A DNA stretch of 64,000 nucleotides from Ooceraea biroi (GCF_003672135.1 NC_039513.1:9796833-9860832); one strand, 5' to 3'. Numbered from the stretch's first letter, positions 1 through 13,600 are shown. Numbers and translations: made by a program. The notes: generated by a model not told the origin, from the letters alone.

Positions 1-2720
1 TTTCGATACCGGGATCGGCTAATTCGCAACGACGAACGAAGTAGAAGGAATCCAGCTTATTCTTAGCCCCCATGGTGTCTTCTTATTTCGCCGACATGAT
101 ACGTTATTAAAGCTGTTATTTCGATAACGCCAATAAGCGACTCGTTTGCAGCGAGGAGTACTATCGATTCCCCGGCTAATCATTAAATATTAACGATGCA
201 ATTTGGCACTAGCAGAATAACGTTGCGTTCACGGACACGAAGGAATTTTTGTGTCAAATCGAGGCCAATTGAAACCTCCCATCCAAACAATTATTTCTGT
301 ACCAACATTCTCATATCTGAAATTTTTTTCTGCAATGATCGCACTTTCGATAAAACCTCGTAGTGCGATAATCTTGTTTAAGTGTAATTACGACGTTACA
401 ATTAAATGTTCGCGCGGCTTAATTAAATTAAAGTGAAGAAGATTTATTTCTTCAAATAAGGTTATGTGGCAAATTATGCGGTTTTGGTCAGGAATGGGGG
501 AGAGTTAGAGAGTAAAAAATGTGTTCCGAAAAAATAAGGCAAATGCAGTTCCCTTCTGTGTTTACTATCCGCGTTTTTTTTCCTATCTCCTCGGTTATAC
601 ATACAACCGCAACAATACGATTTATTCGGTGGGCGAGTTTTTCGAGGGCAGCACCTGTGCGCGTCGAGTCATGAAACTTGCACGACGTTGTTTCTCGGCC
701 CGAAAAAAACCCGATGTTCCTTCTTTTCATTTTTTTATCCGCCCTTTCTATCTGCGCGTTCGTGGATCCTTTTTGTCGGTCACGTTAATTCCACTGTTAA
801 TTGAATCGTTTCTTGTACGTCTAATTTATCGTTAATACGGCACGAGGTTCAGCAAGAACGCACCCTTGGATATATTCTTTGTCTGATATTATACGATAAT
901 CCGAACGGTTATGAAATATATCTGTTACAAACAGACAGAAAAGATAAAGATAATAAGCACAAAAATAGATGGAAATTCAGCAATCAATTTTCAAATTTTT
1001 TTATTGAACCTATTCGGCAGTACATTCTGCTCCTGTGAACGACGCAACATATTATAATTTTTCATGACGCTGCCATTCACGGGCTAATATTGTACTTTGC
1101 AGTTCTTATTCTTACGACAAAAATCGAACACGCTTTTCGAGTTCCCCGTGACAACTTGAAAACGCAGTTTCCGCCTGATTGAAACAACGTCAAGTTTGAT
1201 ATGTGATATCCAGTGCATCGCGGATAACGCCCAACATGACATTTTACTGACATCTCACCCTGTACACAGAAATGCACTCATGGATGTCTCCACCAATCCT
1301 GCCATATGTTTCATTTTACAACCATATTAAAATGTTTCCGTAGTTGATTCATTAGTCATTAAAGCACAATTATAAATTATAATAATTTTTACTTATCATT
1401 CATCGTAATGTATCCATCGTGTCATAAAGTATCATAAAGTTCTGACAGATATTTCTGTTAATCATTTATTATTTATCATCATTAGCAAATGCGAAAACTC
1501 AGCTTTCATCATGAACAATTCTCGGCCCAGATATACTCAGAATCAAATCAGTTTTCCTGACAACATCGAGATACGGACCTCAAGGATACAAGGATACTCT
1601 GTATACCCTGTTGTTCCTTCTCGACAGCTCCATTCAGCGCACGAGAGTGCCGAGACACGCACGCGCGCGTTGCACATCCTTGTGTTGTATTCGATTTTTA
1701 CAGCGATATAATTTTCCCTCGGATATCAGCTCTTCTCAGCCCGATCTTTTATCTCCGGCTCTTTTATCCACACGGCTGCGCGTAGGTGATGCGGATAAAT
1801 TTCGGGAAGACGGCAAGATGAACGAAGAAAGAAGACCGACGGCGGCAATTTAAGGCGGTAGCCAGAGACGGACAATTTAAATTTCTCGCCGGCCACGCTT
1901 GCACGTCTCTCTTGGGTGCAATTACTCGTGAGGGTGTTGGAAGAACTACGAGAAAAAAGAAACGAGGCTGCGGAGATGTGAGAAATTGCAGCAGGCGCGA
2001 TAATCTCGCCGCATTCAACGAAGTATCGCGACGCGCTACATAATAAAAAAAAGTCGTGGAGATACGTCTGATTTTTCCAATAAAAATTTCGCAAACAGGA
2101 ATCGGAACTTTCTGAAAATATGAAAACATCTGATTTTGTACCGAGAAACTTCGGCGAAATTACTTTCGCAGGACAAGTTGATCGATTCAGAAATACCGCG
2201 TAATTAGATGACAATGCATTAGTCCCCGCAAACCAGGTAATTGAAAATGCTCAGGTGTTAATCAGAGGGTGACGGCCACAAATAAATATAAATGTTAATC
2301 CCACCGATTGAGCGCGGTTGTTTTGATCAGTGTTTAACGCACGCGTTTCGATCGGTCTCTGACGAAACGTTCGTCGCTGCAGCTGCAGTGGCACGTCAAT
2401 GCTATTGGTTCGTCACCGGCGCGGTAACACGTCGTCGTCGTTGCCTATCGATATTCGGTCTCGACTGGGATGTCTATTTGTCGCTTGAAATTCTGTCGCC
2501 TGCGTTAAAGTCCGAAAGAGAATTTTCGCATAATCGTATAACTCATATAATTCGTGTGCTTGTAATTGTTTTTAATTTTTTATGCGATAACGTGATCTTC
2601 AAATAATAATTTCCTCGAAACTTTGTTCCGTTATATCCGCAATCAGAATACTGCTTTCCCACATCAGCCTTACCGTATGAATGTAAATGCACGTAACAGG
2701 AAGTTGAAATATTGAATTGG
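1..2720. other. Gene-free sequence, left edge
   Basis: Mixed AT-rich sequence with no supported exon. The open frames at 488-835 and 1726-2214 lack ATG starts. A CAGCTGCAG motif and a CCAAT-like ATTGG lie near 2380-2406, but no transcript start can be argued. Confidence 0.5.
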
Positions 2721-2769
2721 ACATCCCGCTTTGCATAAATCGGGAAAGGGAACAATAGCAGCGGGATGT
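2721..2769. repeat. 10-bp inverted repeat with 29-base loop
   Basis: ACATCCCGCT at 2721-2730 is matched exactly by AGCGGGATGT at 2760-2769. The loop contains TTTGCATA, an octamer-like POU motif. The stem does not extend well beyond 10 bp, which is short for a pre-miRNA. Confidence 0.5.
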
Positions 2770-3088
2770 TAAATTTCCCCTTTCGACCACAACCACGTAT
2801 AACAAGAAAAGAGGAGAAAAACGAACAATGACGCGAACGCGTCAGGGGAAGAAAAGCAAGTTGCGGTAATTTAAGTCGACCTTATCGAAGTTTATCGCGG
2901 CGGTTCTGATAGGTTTGCCCCATAATCCGCCGCTTCGTTTCCAGACGGGGAAACCCATTAAGGTAGCAGTTGCAACACAGCGCGCGCGAGAACAAAACGA
3001 GAAAGCGAGAGCGCGCAAGAGAGGAGGACCGTTCCCGCGCTTTCTCGCCGGAGTGATTAATGTGAATGGATGAAGAAACAAAAAAAAT

Positions 3089-3105
3089 AGAGAGAGAGAG
3101 AGAGA
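3089..3105. repeat. (AG)n microsatellite
   Basis: An uninterrupted AG run of about eight units in a purine-rich stretch. Confidence 0.8.
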
Positions 3106-5670
3106 AACAGAACAGAAGACGGTTGGCGGAATAGGGTGAGTTGGGGGATGATGGAGAAAAGAAACAACAAATCTGGCGCGAAGTGCAGCGCCGACCGTGG
3201 CTTCTTTTTTCAGACCATTCCTCAGACAAGGGCATCATCGCGCTCGACGAAAATCCGCGTTTCGTTAGAATTGTTGGTAACGCTAGGCGCTCGCTTAATT
3301 GCGAGCCGGGTTAAATACGACGACCTTTCACGAGTCGCGAAAGATGTTGGACGTACCATGTACTAATGGTGAATTTGCAAGACATGATTTATTGCATTGC
3401 ACGTGCATTGTGCGATGTCCTGGAACAATTTTCGATTCAATACAAAAATCGAAATATTCGGGTCACTTTCCGACCGAAGAACAATTAATGTCGCGTAATG
3501 AAGACTGCTCTATTGATTTGCCATCCATCGAATCCGAATTCACGGGAACGGTTTAGCACCTTTACCAACAAGTAACATTCTCGCGGATGGCGAAAATGAT
3601 GGGACTCCCGATTACATCCGTTTCATCGCGGCCGCGGGTATATATAGTCGATTACCGTTTATGATAATAGATTCGCCGGCTCATTTTGTCCGATTTCGCG
3701 AACGAGCGGCTCGTTACATAATTAACGACGAATTTTCATGCCATGCATATGAAGCATAGGCTAATGAGCGCATTAATATTTCCCGTTCTCGACCATCGTC
3801 CTTCCGTTCAGTAGTACAATTCGCATCTGGATTAGACGGAATCATGTTCGCTTTTGCACACGTACTTGCATACTCGAAGAAAAAGTTCTCGCGGAATGAA
3901 TCCTCATGCATGTTCATTTACCGACCGATCGTTGAGATAAGCTGAACCAGTTTTCTCAATGATAAATTCCGAAACCTCCACCAAAATTTCCGATTCGCCG
4001 AAACTTCATTCCGCGGACAACGCGTAATTATGCAAACAACGTCGGGCAATTTATCGCGCCGGTAAATTTTATTACACGCATCTCCGGATGTATGGATGAA
4101 CGCCAATTAATCGCGGGGGGATTTAATTAATCTAACGTAACGCGACGCGGAAATAACCGGATGCGGGATTATTGTGTGGGACGCGTAACATTTTGCGCGC
4201 TGTTCCCTCGGTTAATCTCCCCATTATCTTGATTCTTTAATAATAACATCCCCTATCTCCCGCAATATCACCACGCGCGTTCCCCTTCTACTAAACTTCT
4301 TTGACGTGTTATCTATAACGGATGATCCATTCTGAAATCCTACAGTCTGCATAAGTATTCTTCAAACAGTATTACCATAGCGCGCGTTTCATACGCCTAC
4401 GTATCACATCACGGCATTTTATCGTGAGATCTTGTTCTGCTATCATATGGAAATTAATCCTGCGTAACGAATGAACGATGTAGATTCCCTATAGAGAAGG
4501 TCAAAAGTCGCCGGCGACGCAACACAACGATAATGTATGCAACTGCGAAACGCGGTATGAATAAAATAAAGACACGCGTGCATATTTCAAAAATTACTGC
4601 GTCAAGTGTAATCAAGTGTTTATTCGTGCAACGCACAATTGGAGTCTTTAAATGTTACCGCAATGCGCTTATAGAGACCAAAAGCTATTTCTAGCCGCGG
4701 TGTCTTGATGAATTTCTTCCTCATTTGTTATATCGTGGTCTATTAAATTACGACATACGACTCCCCAGAGGATCGCGAGACGTTTAAGCGAAAGGGCTGA
4801 ACTTTCTCCTTTCTTTTCTTTTTTTAATTAATAAAGGTAAACGATATATTTTTATATTCTTTTATATTGCTTTTATATTCTTAGCGAAGCCTAGCCCTGA
4901 TGAAACTGCCAGCTATAATCATGAAAAAAAAAGTTGCGTCTCGCGAAACCGTTTCAAACTTTATTTTAGAAGCGATATCTCGTAGCTTAGCGAAATACCC
5001 AGATGCGGAATTGCGAACTTAAAAAAATAGATGTGTTCAGCATAGCGGTTATCGGCAAAGATAACGGCGCCTATTATGCACACGGCAACAAGTTGCCGCG
5101 TTAAAGGATCGGGGCGACCGTTGGAAAAAGATTTACGAGCGATTTGTAAAATACTGCAGGAGCGCAGAACTTATATACGTCATGGAGATTGAGGAGAAAC
5201 GAGAATGACTAACTGGCAGCAGTAATGGGATCAGGAAGACGAATGAACCCGCACTGAGGTATCCTTCAGATCAGATCGGATAAATAGGAGTGGCAATCCG
5301 TTGAGGGAAAATCGATCGACATGTACAAATCGATCAAAACGCATCGCCAACGATAACGCAATAATGATGGAACGCATAGACAAACATAATGTACAAGTTG
5401 TACCAAAATATCAATCATTGAAGCCTGAAAGTCCGCAATAAAGTTTCTTATTAAATGAATGCATAGAAACAAATCATCAAGGAATCTGTGTGACTGAATC
5501 TGTTGTAAAATGATTGTTACATATCCTTTACATATTTTCGAATACAAACATCCGCATGTGTCTTTCCCAATCTGGAAGTTTATTGAAATCCGCATAATCG
5601 AGAATAAGAGATCTGAACAGGGGCGTTTTATTAAACTAGCACACAGGCGCGCGCTACGCGCGCTATAAGT

Positions 5671-5713
5671 AAAATAAAAGATAAAAAAAAATAAAAATAA
5701 AAATAATATAATA
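5671..5713. repeat. A-rich low-complexity tract next to a GCGC palindrome
   Basis: A run of AAATA-like units follows the self-complementary GCGCGCGCTACGCGCGC at about 5648-5664. It resembles a retroelement A-tail, but no element body or target duplication could be found. Confidence 0.5.
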
Positions 5714-6029
5714 AACAAAATTGTCAATATAACCGCACTGACAGCCACTATGACATTCTGACATTCGCAATACGAAGTTCAAGTCACACGAAGTTCGAGC
5801 CAAGCGAGAGAACCAATCAGCGTCGCGAAAAAGAGGCCTCAATATTCGATAAAAAAGAACTTCACGAAGTTAACACGCCTTTTTTAGAATAGGATCCGCG
5901 ACCAACGAGGTCATAACCGGTTGCAGCTGTTTCTTCGATGAAGGATCACACGAGGCATTCAAATTAAATTCGCGATGATATCACTCAATTGCGGCGAGGG
6001 TATAACGAGTCGTTGAGTACCGGCGTCTA

Positions 6030-6047
6030 ACGTCGTTGCAACAACGT
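6030..6047. repeat. 18-bp palindrome with one mismatch around GTTGCAAC
   Basis: GTTGCAAC (6035-6042) is a perfect palindrome extended to 6030-6047 with a single mismatched pair (6034/6043). GTTGCAAC resembles a bZIP (C/EBP-like) dimer site. Confidence 0.45.
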
Positions 6048-7143
6048 CGCTCGCCATTTTGCAGTTGACCCTGATGCAACTAACAGCGGGTGAACCGCTT
6101 TCATTTTCGTTTAAAAGCGGCTATTTTAACGCCCCGACGCAAGCGACGTTATCGAGGTAAAAGCACGAGGAGCTGCTCGACCTTCCCCGAAGCATATGAA
6201 GAACAATAGTCCAAGCAGCTTTTTTCCTTTTCACTCTGTTACTCTCGTCTCCGTTTCTTCAGTTCTCCTCCTCAGTTTTGGCTATTTGCTCTATTCATAG
6301 ATCTTAACGGTAAAACTGTTACGTGCGATCTGCGTTATTGTGTTATAATTCCGAGGCTCGCAAATGAAAGAATCGATAATTTATTAAGAGAACTCAATTT
6401 AGATTCCTTATTATTCGATTGATTTTGTTAATATGTTTTTATATATACTAGATTCAACTGTGTACATTTTTAAATTCTTAGATGTCTCTGTGTCTGTCTG
6501 TCCCTATCATTGTCTCCTTATCTAGAGGAGCCGTAATATCATGCTAGCCTCGTTCGCATGACGTCTACAGTTAACCAGAAACTGAGCACTGTGCACGGTT
6601 ATCTTTTTGGGGCACACCTCGCGCGTCTGACGAGAGTGAATGCCAGAGGAATCGAGGCAGAACGAGAGGAAACCAGACTGGGATGCCTGTCTGCACCGTG
6701 TATCCTTCACGGCGGCCGAGTGACGAGTGAATCAAAGCAGATGAAAACCGGAAGTACAATATGTTATTAACAAGGAATTTGATTCTTCAATTTGTTCGTC
6801 ATATAATATAAATTTATTATCTTTGAGAAAACTTTAAATTAATCAAATGTAACTACATCTCTGTCGAATATTTAATGCTAAAAATTGAAATACAAAAGCT
6901 TCCGATAAACAAACTAAATTTCTACTACGGAGGGATCATCAAACTATTCCAGGGATAAGAATTTCATTATATATTTGTTATATCTTGGGAATAACCCTTA
7001 AACATGAATGTTTCATCATACCACATTCCGTTTGCCAAGCAAAAAAGATCTATCTAGTAGAGAGGGTGCTAGCTGGGGTCGAGGGTTGATTTTAAGGGAG
7101 TTTAAGGTCATCGCGCTCCCGTCGAACGCTTTTGAAGCCAGAG

Positions 7144-7365
7144 CTAAAGTGTTTGGGAGCGGACAATACCATTGGAGTATAGAAAAGGGAGCATGTTCGG
7201 TGCAAAATAACTTTTATCTTCTTCGGATGATAAATACCTTCCGTGCGACGAGGGTGATGCAACATACAACCAAGTACAGGTTTTAGAGCGCATCCGGTAG
7301 CCCCTCTGATAGTTCCAATCCCCGTCTAAATGGAGGAACTCAGCTTCTCCATGAATCTGATCCAT
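7144..7365 (-). other. ATG-initiated 73-residue small ORF, unrecognised
   Basis: On the minus strand an ATG at 7365 opens a frame of 73 residues beginning MDQIHGEAEFLHLDGDWNYQ and ending at TAG. Composition is balanced and protein-like, and the frame stays open upstream to about 7434. No family is recognised. The plus strand here carries TTTAAGGTCA (about 7101-7110), an extended nuclear-receptor half-site, so the stretch could instead be regulatory. Confidence 0.15.
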
Positions 7366-7884
7366 AATCCTCTCGGATACGCTTTGCGGAGAGTCCCGCT
7401 TATTATTTTTGTAAATGAAAAAATAATAGTACAAAATTAATCATTCTCTTCACTAGAAAATGATTGTAGTAAAAATAGCTTTTCCTCAAAAACAAATGTA
7501 TTTTGCACAACAATATATCTTGCTATTGAATAAACACATATATAAACAGGTAGCAAAAAGGAGAAAATATTAGTATTCCTTCCATTACTGTAATTGCGAT
7601 CTCCCGAAAATCAAAGGTTCGTTTAATTTATTTCTATTTCGTTCTGTGTCTCTCTTTTCTCTCCATGTTCCATATAATATAATATCCTATTAACGTTAAG
7701 CTCGAACTTTAATAATTGATGTCCTGACGAAAGCTGCTTTACCAATCGGCCGCAAAAATGAATTTTGCACGAGACGCTTAGAAGTTTCTATTAACAAACT
7801 ATGCCAGGCGGATGCGGCCGTGCGTAGCATACTTTAAACAGACTTCCGCGTTTAATAACAAAGTATCTACTTTTCTCCTTCTCA

Positions 7885-7948
7885 CAAGAGAAAGAAAGGA
7901 AAGAGAGAGAGAAGATATATATATACATATATATAGAGAGAAAGAAGA
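7885..7948. repeat. Compound GA/TA microsatellite
   Basis: A purine-rich GAAA/GA block passes into (TA)n with an ACAT interruption and then back to GA. Confidence 0.75.
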
Positions 7949-8051
7949 TTGACGTTTATCTCCACTGATATTTATATACACATCATTAATTAAATATCCC
8001 GATTTTCCGCCGCGTGCATAATACGATCACGATGTTTCTTCGATCAGCATC

Positions 8052-8080
8052 GCAAATATTTGCAAATATCGAGATCAAAG
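8052..8080. promoter_or_regulatory. Overlapping palindromes with octamer-like core and adjacent TCF-like site
   Basis: GCAAATATTTGC (8052-8063) and ATATTTGCAAATAT (8056-8069) are both perfect palindromes sharing 8 bases. ATTTGCAAAT resembles a POU/octamer element. ATCAAAG (8074-8080) matches the TCF/LEF core. Motif matches alone do not prove an enhancer. Confidence 0.3.
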
Positions 8081-8225
8081 ACCTGTTTAAGAAGACGGTG
8101 ACGAGTTGGCTGAGCGACAGACGTTTTCCGCTAATATTGGAAAATCACGAAGGGCCTATGGGATCTCGAGAGCGACCCTCAGGGTTGTTAACAAACCTCG
8201 ACACTCCTACTTTTGATTCCTCACC

Positions 8226-8291
8226 CTCTCTCTTCTCTCTCTCTCTCTCTCTGTTTCTTTGCTTTTCTGTTTCGCTCTCTTTCTCTTCTCG
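8226..8291. repeat. (CT)n microsatellite and pyrimidine tract
   Basis: Near-continuous CT dinucleotides to about 8252, followed by T/C-rich sequence. It creates a Leu/Ser/Phe-rich false frame on the plus strand. Confidence 0.8.
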
Positions 8292-10402
8292 TTGACGAAG
8301 ACAGCAACGTGAGATCCACGGGGACAAACTCCAAGTCCTATTTCATTGGACTCCACCGGAAATACGGAGTCTCGAGTTTCTGATGACTCGCGGAACTCCT
8401 CTAGACGCCTATAAACGGATATATTTATTGCTCGACCCTCTTGAAACTCATTCCTTTGGTTGGCCAGTCGATTTACTAAATGAGGCCGGAAGTGGATTGC
8501 CCATGTGACGTCATCATCGCGTTCTTGATCCTCTTTGAAGCGAGAATTCAAAGAGCCGTTCTGCTCCTTTTTTCTGTTTTACGCAAAACGATGATCAACT
8601 CGCCGTTTCCTTGCCGTGACGGACGCGAAAGCGTCGTGACACGTTATGCGAAAATAAATTTGGCACGGTTCGCGTTCGCCAGAATTACCCTGTGTAATTG
8701 GCGCGTTATAACTTGCGCTTCTCAATTTAAGTCACACACTGTCCCGCGGCAACCTCAAACACGTGTATCCCAAATTATTCTCAAAGTGAGAAATTAATTG
8801 ATCACCATCTCAGAAAACACGATGAGTGCGAAAAATAAAACTGTTCATTTAATTTTCATTTTATAATCAATATAAAGAGTATATTTTATATAATAACATA
8901 TAAGATTCAAAAAGAATAGACACACGGGACATACAAAGTATCACGAGTTTCTATTTGTGCGCGGATAAACTTTCGGGAAAGAGAGAATGGGAGAACGATG
9001 AGATTCGGCGAGACTCGAAGAGAGAACGAGAGTGTGCGGCGTTTAAAAAAAGCAGATCGGGAAATCGGCGGTGCGAGGTCAGAGTGTACCGGGCGAGCTC
9101 CATGCAGGGGGCTTATCCTTTTCCAGGCGATTTACGTGCGAAGTTCGTGTGGAAGGAAGCGAATCGTTTATCACGCGGAGAGCTAATAGATAACATGGCG
9201 GTTACGTGTTCGAGCTCCGATCGGCGCCCGGCTATCCTCCCTTATTCCTCCTCGCGCCCTCTCCGCCTGCCTCTCGGTCCCCCCGCTCCGCCGTGCCCTC
9301 TAACCCCGAGAAATTCACTTTATCTGTCTCGATCTGTGCAATACCATGCAGCTCGATCCTCGAAATCCCGGCTTCACCCGGAACTTTGAGATTCGAACAT
9401 ACCGGATGTGCGTAATTCTTTCCATCGCCCGAAGGGCAGACTCTCGTCTCACGAAGGACACGTGCGCTGTGCATTAAGCATTCTTTCGAAAAGGAAGAAG
9501 TTATTTTATCGGACATATCACAACAGCGACTAACCGGATTAAATAAAAAAATCCGTGCTCTTATAAAAAAACGACGTAACGAGGAAACTGTAACTTACGG
9601 CGCACGTTGAAATGAACATTAATGTAAGAATTTTTTAATTTAATCGCCGCACGGTGTTTCTCAAAGAGAAATGTACGTGCGACATTTACCGCAGACGTCA
9701 TCAAGAGACATTTCAAGCTTGTAAAGTAAGCGGGAAGTTACCCAGGGGAGCCACGAGAGAGTTAAAATCTGATTCGCGCTGCGACGCGACGGAGCTTGCG
9801 GTGAAGCGTCGAGATTACAAATGACTAATCTTCATCCGGAACTTCATTTCATTAACATCATCAACGACGTCCAGACTAGGACGGCTGACTACCAAATGGT
9901 TTGTGCATGCACGGACAACAAGAGACATCTCACAGTTATCCGGATTTTACGTGGCGGAAGTGCGCGGTGTCTTGCGAAGGACAGATTTTACGCAACGGTC
10001 GTTTTATGATACTCTCCTCGCAACAATGTCCCATTTATGAAGCGACGAAGCACGATGATTGCTCTAGTGGAAAGAAAACGCAACGTTATTTTTTTAACAA
10101 ACCGTTGCGGCTGTTATTTTGCACAGTCGTCTTACATAGTTGACACGAAGTGATTTCGTTTGATTTTTTTCTTCCTTCAACGAGATCAACGAAGAGAGCG
10201 TTATAAAGCGATGACTATTTCATGTGGAATAAGATTATTTTGAAAAAAATGCGTAATTTGTAATTACAAATAACACATTGATTTTGTTGATGTCAACTGT
10301 TGATTCGTAAGAGTATAAATATAATAAGTAATATAAATTTGTGACAATTTAGCTTCAATAATCGCAAATCGCATCATGCTAGTATTATAATTAATGTAAA
10401 AT

Positions 10403-10660
10403 GAGTAATAATTGATATTGTTAATTCGCATTACAAAGAGAAAACAGTAAAGCCATATTACGCGTGCACAAAATTATCTATGAAGGATTACTGTATATAA
10501 TGAACGGTAATGATAAATCACGAATTGTTAATTCGCGTCACAAAGGAGGAAGCGTTAATTTAACCAACGTGCACCACGTGCGATCGTGTGCCACATAAAA
10601 GTATCGAGCGGTAACCATAAATCACGAATTGTTAATCCACGTTAGAATCGGGAAAACCGG
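10403..10660. repeat. Degenerate tandem repeat, about 105-bp period, about 2.5 copies
   Basis: The word ATTGTTAAT recurs at 10417, 10524 and 10628 (steps of 107 and 104 bp). Copies 2 and 3 share GGTAA, two variable bases, then ATAAATCACGAATTGTTAAT. Copies 1 and 2 share GTTAATTCGC followed by a CACAAAGGAG-like word. Divergence outside the core indicates an old duplication. Confidence 0.6.
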
Positions 10661-13600
10661 ATCATCCATCGAACGTGGGAAGTGATGGTAAGGCTTTGAT
10701 TCGTGCTTGATAGTGAAAAATGCGAATCGACGAGCACCACGAGCGGATGCAACGGAGTGTAATAGGGCGTGCTCGTGACTTAGCGTGGAAAAGCGAACGG
10801 TAGTAGAAGGATGGAAAAAGGGAGGAACGATGGTGGTGAGCTATTTTCACGCGTCACAGAGATGGTAATTGAGTCGTGCCGCTCGAAAGATCGAGTCACC
10901 CTCTCTACTGACTGAGACACGAAGGAGATTCAGGGTGACACGCGCACCCATATGAGGCGTCGGTGGAAATGTCAATGTGAAAACCGATTCGTGAGTTAAA
11001 TCTTTGAATAAATCTGGAGACTTTCTTCAACGAAAATCTCAGGAAGCCTTGCTAACTTTTGATGTATTTAATGCTACAGGTGTTTTAACAATGCAGTCTT
11101 CTAATGCTCCGATTATTACCTGAATTATCCCAAGATTAATTCTATAAAAAATTGCCCTTTTGTCAATTCTTTATTAATTTTTATTCTATAATACACTTTT
11201 TGTAGTGCATAAAGCTTAAGTCCTTCAATTGCCAAGAAATTAAGAAAATAATATTCTGTTACTTGTTTCCGTTGCTTCCGGCTAGCATTCTCTGTATCTA
11301 CCTCTACGTACATAGCTTTAGGATGATGGTTCCCGATCTTCTGCGTTCCCACTTCTGGTACCTCTATGCGCTTCCAATGCCGACGAATAGTATTTCCGTT
11401 CCGCGAATCGTGCGGAATCTATTTTCGCGGCAAAGTGACGTATTCGCGGCTGAGCCGCTCAATGGCAGCAGCAGCCAGCGTGCGGGTAAAAGTAATCTAT
11501 CATACAATGTAGCGCTCTGCTCTCCGCAATATTACGAACGGGAACAACAAACGTAGGATGCGTGGCACGAATAAATGAGGAAATTAATAAAAAAAATTAA
11601 GGAATATATGTTTAGAAAATGCATTCGCATACCGCAGAAGAGAAGCTTAAGAAATTATTTTAAGAAGTTATTTTAAGAAATATTAACGCATGTGTGCGAG
11701 GTAAATTAAGATATTTTACGATAGCTGATTATCGAACTAAATTCCAATTATAATAGATTCCAAAATATTTTCTATGTGGAATCTGACAAAATTGTGATAC
11801 ATTCGCGGCATCCCTTGAAGCTGCTCACTCGCTGGAAGCGACGAGTTGGTTAAAGGGCCACGAGCCCCAGATAAGTATCGGGCTAAGGATTCGCCCGGTG
11901 AAGCGATTTTCGTACGTCACGTTCTCGGGAAATTCGCCGGCCAGGAAATCGCGAGAGCGAGAAACCGCCAAGCCCCACGCAAGCTTTGATGTCCTGAGGA
12001 ACAACGTAAGCTCGCGACACAAAGGCGAAAGCGATGAGAGAAGAACGGCTCGGCTTCACAGGGGAAACACTTGGTAAAGAGGCGTTTTCATGCAGGAAAT
12101 CGTCCGAAGATGAGAGACGTCTTCCCGCGGCATGCGGGTCAGATGATATAAATTTTGGGTCGCGGGGGGTTGCGTGAATATTTTATTAGAGTATTGTGTG
12201 CAAGCACGTCGCTGTCAACTGCGAACATTAATTCAGATTATTTCGATCAAATCCCGATTTCAGCCAATATCATTAATAATCCACATTAGCAAATAATTGT
12301 TATTTAGTACGCCGGATTGACGGTATTAACCTTCCATCTGTAATGCGCAAGATTATTACCATGACTAAAATTGATCTCGCCACAATCGCAGTGTATTTAC
12401 AATAAAACAAATGAAAACACATACATGCCATCGAAACTTGTCTTTTGACAAGTAAAGATTTAACATCTCCGGAGTAAGAACAATCGACAGGAATAAATAA
12501 AAGAAGACTTAGGACACCATGTAATGCGTGAGGCCGCGCGATGCCAGGGATGAAAACGCCCCAAGGCATCCGCGATAATTTCTCGAAACACGGAGGAACT
12601 TCCGGTAATGAGATGGGAAAGAGAGTTGGCGCGTTCTGTAACGGAGGAATAAATGCTAATGGTCAGCTTGTTCGCCAGCATGCCGGGAGCATGTTGCGCT
12701 CTAACGATACCTGGAGGCTTACTCGTTGATAAGAACCGTGCTCCCGCAAGTTTACGCGCGGAATAAAGATAAGCCGATGCGTCATGACGTCGCAGTTGCG
12801 TCGCGCTGTCGACGTATGTCGTAAGGGCACAGTATTCTGAAACAATCGCGATCGTTATGGCCGTTGTGTAACGTACCGTGCATGCAATGATACGGTGGAA
12901 ACATGAAGCCATCTGGAACGAGACGGATGAGCTCTTAGAAACTGTATATGAGAAAGCTACAATATGAATATCTTATGAGTTATTCGTCATTCTCTTGCTT
13001 TGTTATATTCTTCCAGACTCGATCAACCACGTTTCTCGAAATCTGCGGCACGAACGAAAAGTTCATTCCTTCGAGCGTTTCGTTTTATTTGAATACGATA
13101 AAATGTACAATAATAAATGTACGGCGTGAAAATCAAACGATCGAGCCTCACGTGTGATCGATTCAAAATCGATTAAAAGAGCCGAAATGTTTTTTCTTCC
13201 CTGTGAGTTTTGTTCTTTCTCTCTTTTTCTCTCTTGCAATATGTTGCATTTGTTGCAGCAGAATACTTCGTAGCGAGTAAATATCCATTAATCTAAATAT
13301 CCACGATCCATTCTCCCGTTCCAATAATATATTATCTATGCAAGCAGATCGAAAGAGAAATAAAATTAGAATGTCCTGTTGAAAGTTTTCTCTATCTGCT
13401 TTAAGGTCATCTGTTCATAAATCGGCTAACGAGTGACCCCAAAGTGTCACGCAAACACAAAAAAGATTGGATCAACATGTCGCCGAAAATCTAGTCTTCT
13501 TCCTTCCCGATATTAACGTAGATTTCCTGCCCTCTGTTTGATGTGTATGTCATAACCACCGACCATCATGTCATCCACTCGCAACACTCTTTTGCGCATT

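Larger units (their letters stand above)
2770..7143. other. Gene-free sequence with A-rich tract and palindrome
   Basis: No ATG-initiated frame of gene-like quality. The AT-rich frame at 5266-5748 (minus) is hydrophobic only because of an A/T-rich tract. The palindrome at 6030-6047 and the tract at 5671-5713 are listed separately. Confidence 0.5.
7435..10402. other. Gene-free sequence with two microsatellites and a GC-rich patch
   Basis: Contains the compound repeat at 7885-7948, the CT tract at 8226-8291 and a GC-rich patch at about 8980-9410 whose open frames on both strands are chance. AT-rich from about 10210 on. Confidence 0.5.

Noticed and set aside
1726..2214. 162-codon frame on the minus strand
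   Set aside because: Starts at TTG and contains no ATG at all; no domain recognised.
5266..5748. 160-codon frame with an apparent N-terminal membrane segment
   Set aside because: Starts at GTG, and the hydrophobic run is produced by an A/T-rich low-complexity tract.
8145..8327. Glu/Arg-rich frame across the CT tract
   Set aside because: Produced entirely by the (CT)n/(GA)n microsatellite and its flanks.
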